Of a stretch of DNA of 22,888 nucleotides, positions 20,616-22,888 are shown piece by piece. The notes beneath the pieces were generated by a model. The model saw nothing but the letters and a program-made list of their open reading frames with translations. It did not search any database and had not been told where the DNA came from. Position 1 is the first letter of the stretch; the number at the start of each line of letters is the position of its first letter. The translations under genes were made by a program, and so were the position numbers. The stretch is from Pseudomonadaceae bacterium (GTDB lineage: Bacteria > Pseudomonadota > Alphaproteobacteria > UBA2136 > UBA6156), in the NCBI GenBank assembly GCA_947464215.1, contig CANHVX010000003.1:1-22888 (forward strand). Direction: 5' to 3'.

Positions 20616-22103
20616 ATGAGCACACCTGCACCTGTCCGCGTCCGCATTGCCCCGTCTCCCACGGGCGAACCCCACATTGGCACCGCCTACACCGCCCTGG
20701 TGAACGAGGCCTTTGCCGCCCAACACGGTGGCCAATTCATTGTAAGGGTTGAGGATACCGACCAAGTCCGCAGCACGGCCGAGAGCGAAAAAGCCATTTT
20801 CGAAAGCCTGAAATGGCTGGGTTTCCAGTGGCACGAAGGCCCCGATGTCGGCGGCCCCTACGGCCCCTATCGCCAGACCGAACGCAAGGATATTTACCAG
20901 CCCTACGCCGAGCAACTTATTGAAAAAGGACACGCCTTCGTGTGCTTCTGCACGCCCGAGCGGCTGGAAACCATGCGGGCCCTGCAACGCAAAATGGGCA
21001 AATCGCCCAAATACGATGGCCACTGCCTAAGTCTCTCAAAAGACGAAATAAAATCCCGCATTGCCGCCGGCGAACCCCACGTCGTGCGCATGAAAATCCC
21101 GACCGACGGCACCAGCTGCACCTTCACCGATGGCGTGTATGGCGAGGTTTCCATTCCCTGGGCCGATGTCGACATGCAAGTCATCATGAAGGCCGATGGC
21201 CTGCCCACCTACCACCTGGCGAATGTGCTCGACGACCACCTGATGAAAATCACCCACGTCATCCGCGGCGAAGAGTGGATATCTTCCACTCCTAAGCACA
21301 TCAAATTGTATGAGTATTTTGGCTGGCAGGCGCCCAGCTTCATCCATTTGCCGGTGTTGCGGAATGCCGATCGCACCAAACTCAGCAAGCGCAAAAACCA
21401 TACGTCAATCAGCTGGTTCGAGCGTCAGGGCTACCTGCCCGAAGCCATGATAAACTTCCTGGGCAGCTTTTTTGTGCAGGTGGCCGAAGGCGAAGAAGAG
21501 GTCATCGCGCGCGAAGAGTTCCGCCAGCGTTTCAGTCCCGCCAACATCAACCGCGCGGGTCCGGTGTTTGATCTCCAAAAGCTCGATTGGTTCAACGGCC
21601 GCTGGCTGCGCGAAAAACTCTCCGAAGACGATTATATCGCCCGCATTCAGCAGTGGGCCACGCGCCGCAACACGCTGCGGCAGGGGCTGGCCATGGCGCG
21701 CACGCGCATCACCCGCTTTGCCGACCTCCCCGATTGGGTGGGCTTCCTGCACCGCGGCAGCCTGTCACTCACGGTGGAAGACTTTGCCGGGCTGAAAACC
21801 ACGCCCGAGCAAACCGGCGCCATTCTTACCGCCGTGGCTCACATTGCCGATACCACCCCCGTCTTCACCGCCGAAAAACTGTGGGAAGAGATTAAGGCGC
21901 TGGAAGGCCCTTTGGGCCTTAAGGCCAAGTTCATCACCGCGCCGTTGTTTGTCGCCATCACAGGGCGTGCGCAGGGCCTGCCGCTGATGGAAAGCATGGA
22001 AACCTTGGGCCGCGCCTTGTGCCGCGATAGGCTCCGCAGCGCGCGCGATATCTTCGCCAAACCGGCCGAAAAAGCCGAGCCAGCCCCCGAAGCCGACGCC
22101 TAG
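20616..22103 (+). CDS. gltX: Glutamate--tRNA ligase
   Basis: A class I aminoacyl-tRNA synthetase of 495 aa that charges tRNA with glutamate. The Rossmann domain carries APSPTGEPHIGTAY with the HIGH-type HIGT (20-23) and, near residue 255, KLSKR as the KMSKS motif. The discriminating VRVEDTDQVRSTAES and the stem-contact fold follow. The C-terminal helical domain is complete. In glutamate enzymes that also serve tRNA-Gln, this domain looks alike, so non-discriminating activity cannot be excluded. The KLSKRKN form resembles, from memory, gammaproteobacterial enzymes more than the KLSKRLG form common in alphaproteobacteria. It lies 62 bases after the SEC-C frame, and cysS follows after 11 bases. 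Confidence 0.96.
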   Translation: MSTPAPVRVRIAPSPTGEPHIGTAYTALVNEAFAAQHGGQFIVRVEDTDQVRSTAESEKAIFESLKWLGFQWHEGPDVGGPYGPYRQTERKDIYQPYAEQLIEKGHAFVCFCTPERLETMRALQRKMGKSPKYDGHCLSLSKDEIKSRIAAGEPHVVRMKIPTDGTSCTFTDGVYGEVSIPWADVDMQVIMKADGLPTYHLANVLDDHLMKITHVIRGEEWISSTPKHIKLYEYFGWQAPSFIHLPVLRNADRTKLSKRKNHTSISWFERQGYLPEAMINFLGSFFVQVAEGEEEVIAREEFRQRFSPANINRAGPVFDLQKLDWFNGRWLREKLSEDDYIARIQQWATRRNTLRQGLAMARTRITRFADLPDWVGFLHRGSLSLTVEDFAGLKTTPEQTGAILTAVAHIADTTPVFTAEKLWEEIKALEGPLGLKAKFITAPLFVAITGRAQGLPLMESMETLGRALCRDRLRSARDIFAKPAEKAEPAPEADA

Positions 22104-22114
22104 AAAATACCTCT

Positions 22115-22888
22115 ATGCCGCTGCATCTTACCAACACGCTCACGCGCAAAAAGCAGCTGTTTACCCCGCACAGTGCGCAGCGGGTCACCATGTATGTCTG
22201 CGGCATCACCCCGCAGGAAGCCCCGCATTTGGGCCACGGGCGCGGGTATGTGGTTACCGATATTTTGTTCCGCCTGCTGCGCCACACCTACGGAGACGCA
22301 CACGTCACGTATGTGCGCAACTACACCGATGTGGATGATAAAATCATCGAAAAAGCCGCCCAATCCGGCCGCACACCGCAGCAGGTGGCGGAAGAAAACA
22401 TTGCTATGTTCCAGCGCTGCATGGCCGAACTCAACATTCTCACGCCCACCGCCGAACCGCGCATCACCACCTCCATGCCCGCCATCATCGCGTTTGTGCA
22501 GATGCTGCTGGAAAAAGGCATCGCCTACACCACGCCCGAAGGCGATGTGTATTACAACCTGCAAAACCTCCCCACCTGCGGCTGCGGCTATCACTACGGC
22601 CAACTCAGCGGTAAAAAGCCCGATGAACTCATCATGGGCAGCCGTGTCGAACCCAATCCGCACAAGAAAAATCCCGGCGACTTTGCGCTGTGGAAGGCCG
22701 CCAAACCCGGCGAACCCAGCTGGCAACCCTCATGGGAAAACGGTGTGGCAGGCCGCCCCGGCTGGCATATCGAGTGCAGCGCGATGAGCAACGAAATCCT
22801 CGGCCCCAAAATGGATATCCACGGCGGCGGCGAAGACCTGCAATTCCCCCACCACGAGAACGAGCTGGCGCAAAACATCGGCGCCTTC
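22115..22888 (+). CDS. cysS: Cysteine--tRNA ligase (5' part, cut by window end)
   Basis: The first 258 codons of a class I cysteinyl-tRNA synthetase, still open at the end of the window. It has the zinc Cys in MYVCGITP (about residue 29), the HIGH-type motif HLGHGRGYVVTD (about 38), YVRNYTDVDDKII, and later GRPGWHIECSAM (zinc Cys near 221) and the HHENELAQ zinc ligands near 246-250. The KMSKS part would lie beyond the window. The gene starts 11 bases after gltX, so the two synthetases are very likely co-transcribed. The usual charge-and-length spacing between domains includes an extra CGCGYHYG stretch near residue 150, adding two Cys not needed for the known zinc site. Confidence 0.95.
   Translation, partial: MPLHLTNTLTRKKQLFTPHSAQRVTMYVCGITPQEAPHLGHGRGYVVTDILFRLLRHTYGDAHVTYVRNYTDVDDKIIEKAAQSGRTPQQVAEENIAMFQRCMAELNILTPTAEPRITTSMPAIIAFVQMLLEKGIAYTTPEGDVYYNLQNLPTCGCGYHYGQLSGKKPDELIMGSRVEPNPHKKNPGDFALWKAAKPGEPSWQPSWENGVAGRPGWHIECSAMSNEILGPKMDIHGGGEDLQFPHHENELAQNIGAF

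Overview
The window looks like a chromosomal segment of an alphaproteobacterium with a GC-rich genome. This rests on the grpE/hrcA/dnaK/dnaJ heat-shock block with a CIRCE operator, the DksA type that has lost most zinc-ligand cysteines, an NDUFS6-like zinc-finger protein, and an alphaproteobacterial-style SecA tail motif. The genus cannot be named from the sequence. No phage, IS element or CRISPR array is visible.

Layout. From 12035 down to 19 almost everything is on the minus strand: dksA, a PH-domain membrane protein, a DUF971 protein, a PCu(A)C-like protein, an ABC exporter (ATPase plus two permeases) and dnaQ. Below dnaQ comes a heat-shock operon in the order hrcA, grpE, dinD-like, CYTH, dnaK, small secreted protein, dnaJ. 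A CIRCE element and an overlapping promoter precede hrcA. A tRNA-Arg(CCG) lies upstream of dksA on the plus strand. Next come a six-TM methyl-accepting protein (plus), a convergent histidine phosphatase (minus), a zinc-finger protein (plus), and rplQ with its own promoter and terminator. A short coding-like stretch follows between two terminators, then a PpiC lipoprotein (minus). The right end is all plus strand: an M23 peptidase, secA, gltX and the start of cysS, which runs off the window.

Main point of interest. SecA ends without its usual C-terminal zinc-binding SEC-C motif. That motif is present just downstream in the -1 frame, which is open all the way back into secA. Inside the overlap is an in-phase run of seven A's, followed after five bases by an all-GC hairpin, the standard architecture of a programmed -1 frameshift site. 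Either SecA is made in two forms, with and without the zinc tail, or there is a one-base deletion or sequencing error. Other points: two extra genes (a DNA-damage DinD-like protein in AT-rich DNA and a CYTH enzyme) sit inside the heat-shock operon; a secreted Gly/Tyr-rich protein separates dnaK from dnaJ; DksA carries a histone-H1-like Lys/Ala/Pro tail; the PCu(A)C protein has lost its copper ligands; and several genes have a -10 box 6 to 8 bases before the ATG, suggesting leaderless mRNAs.
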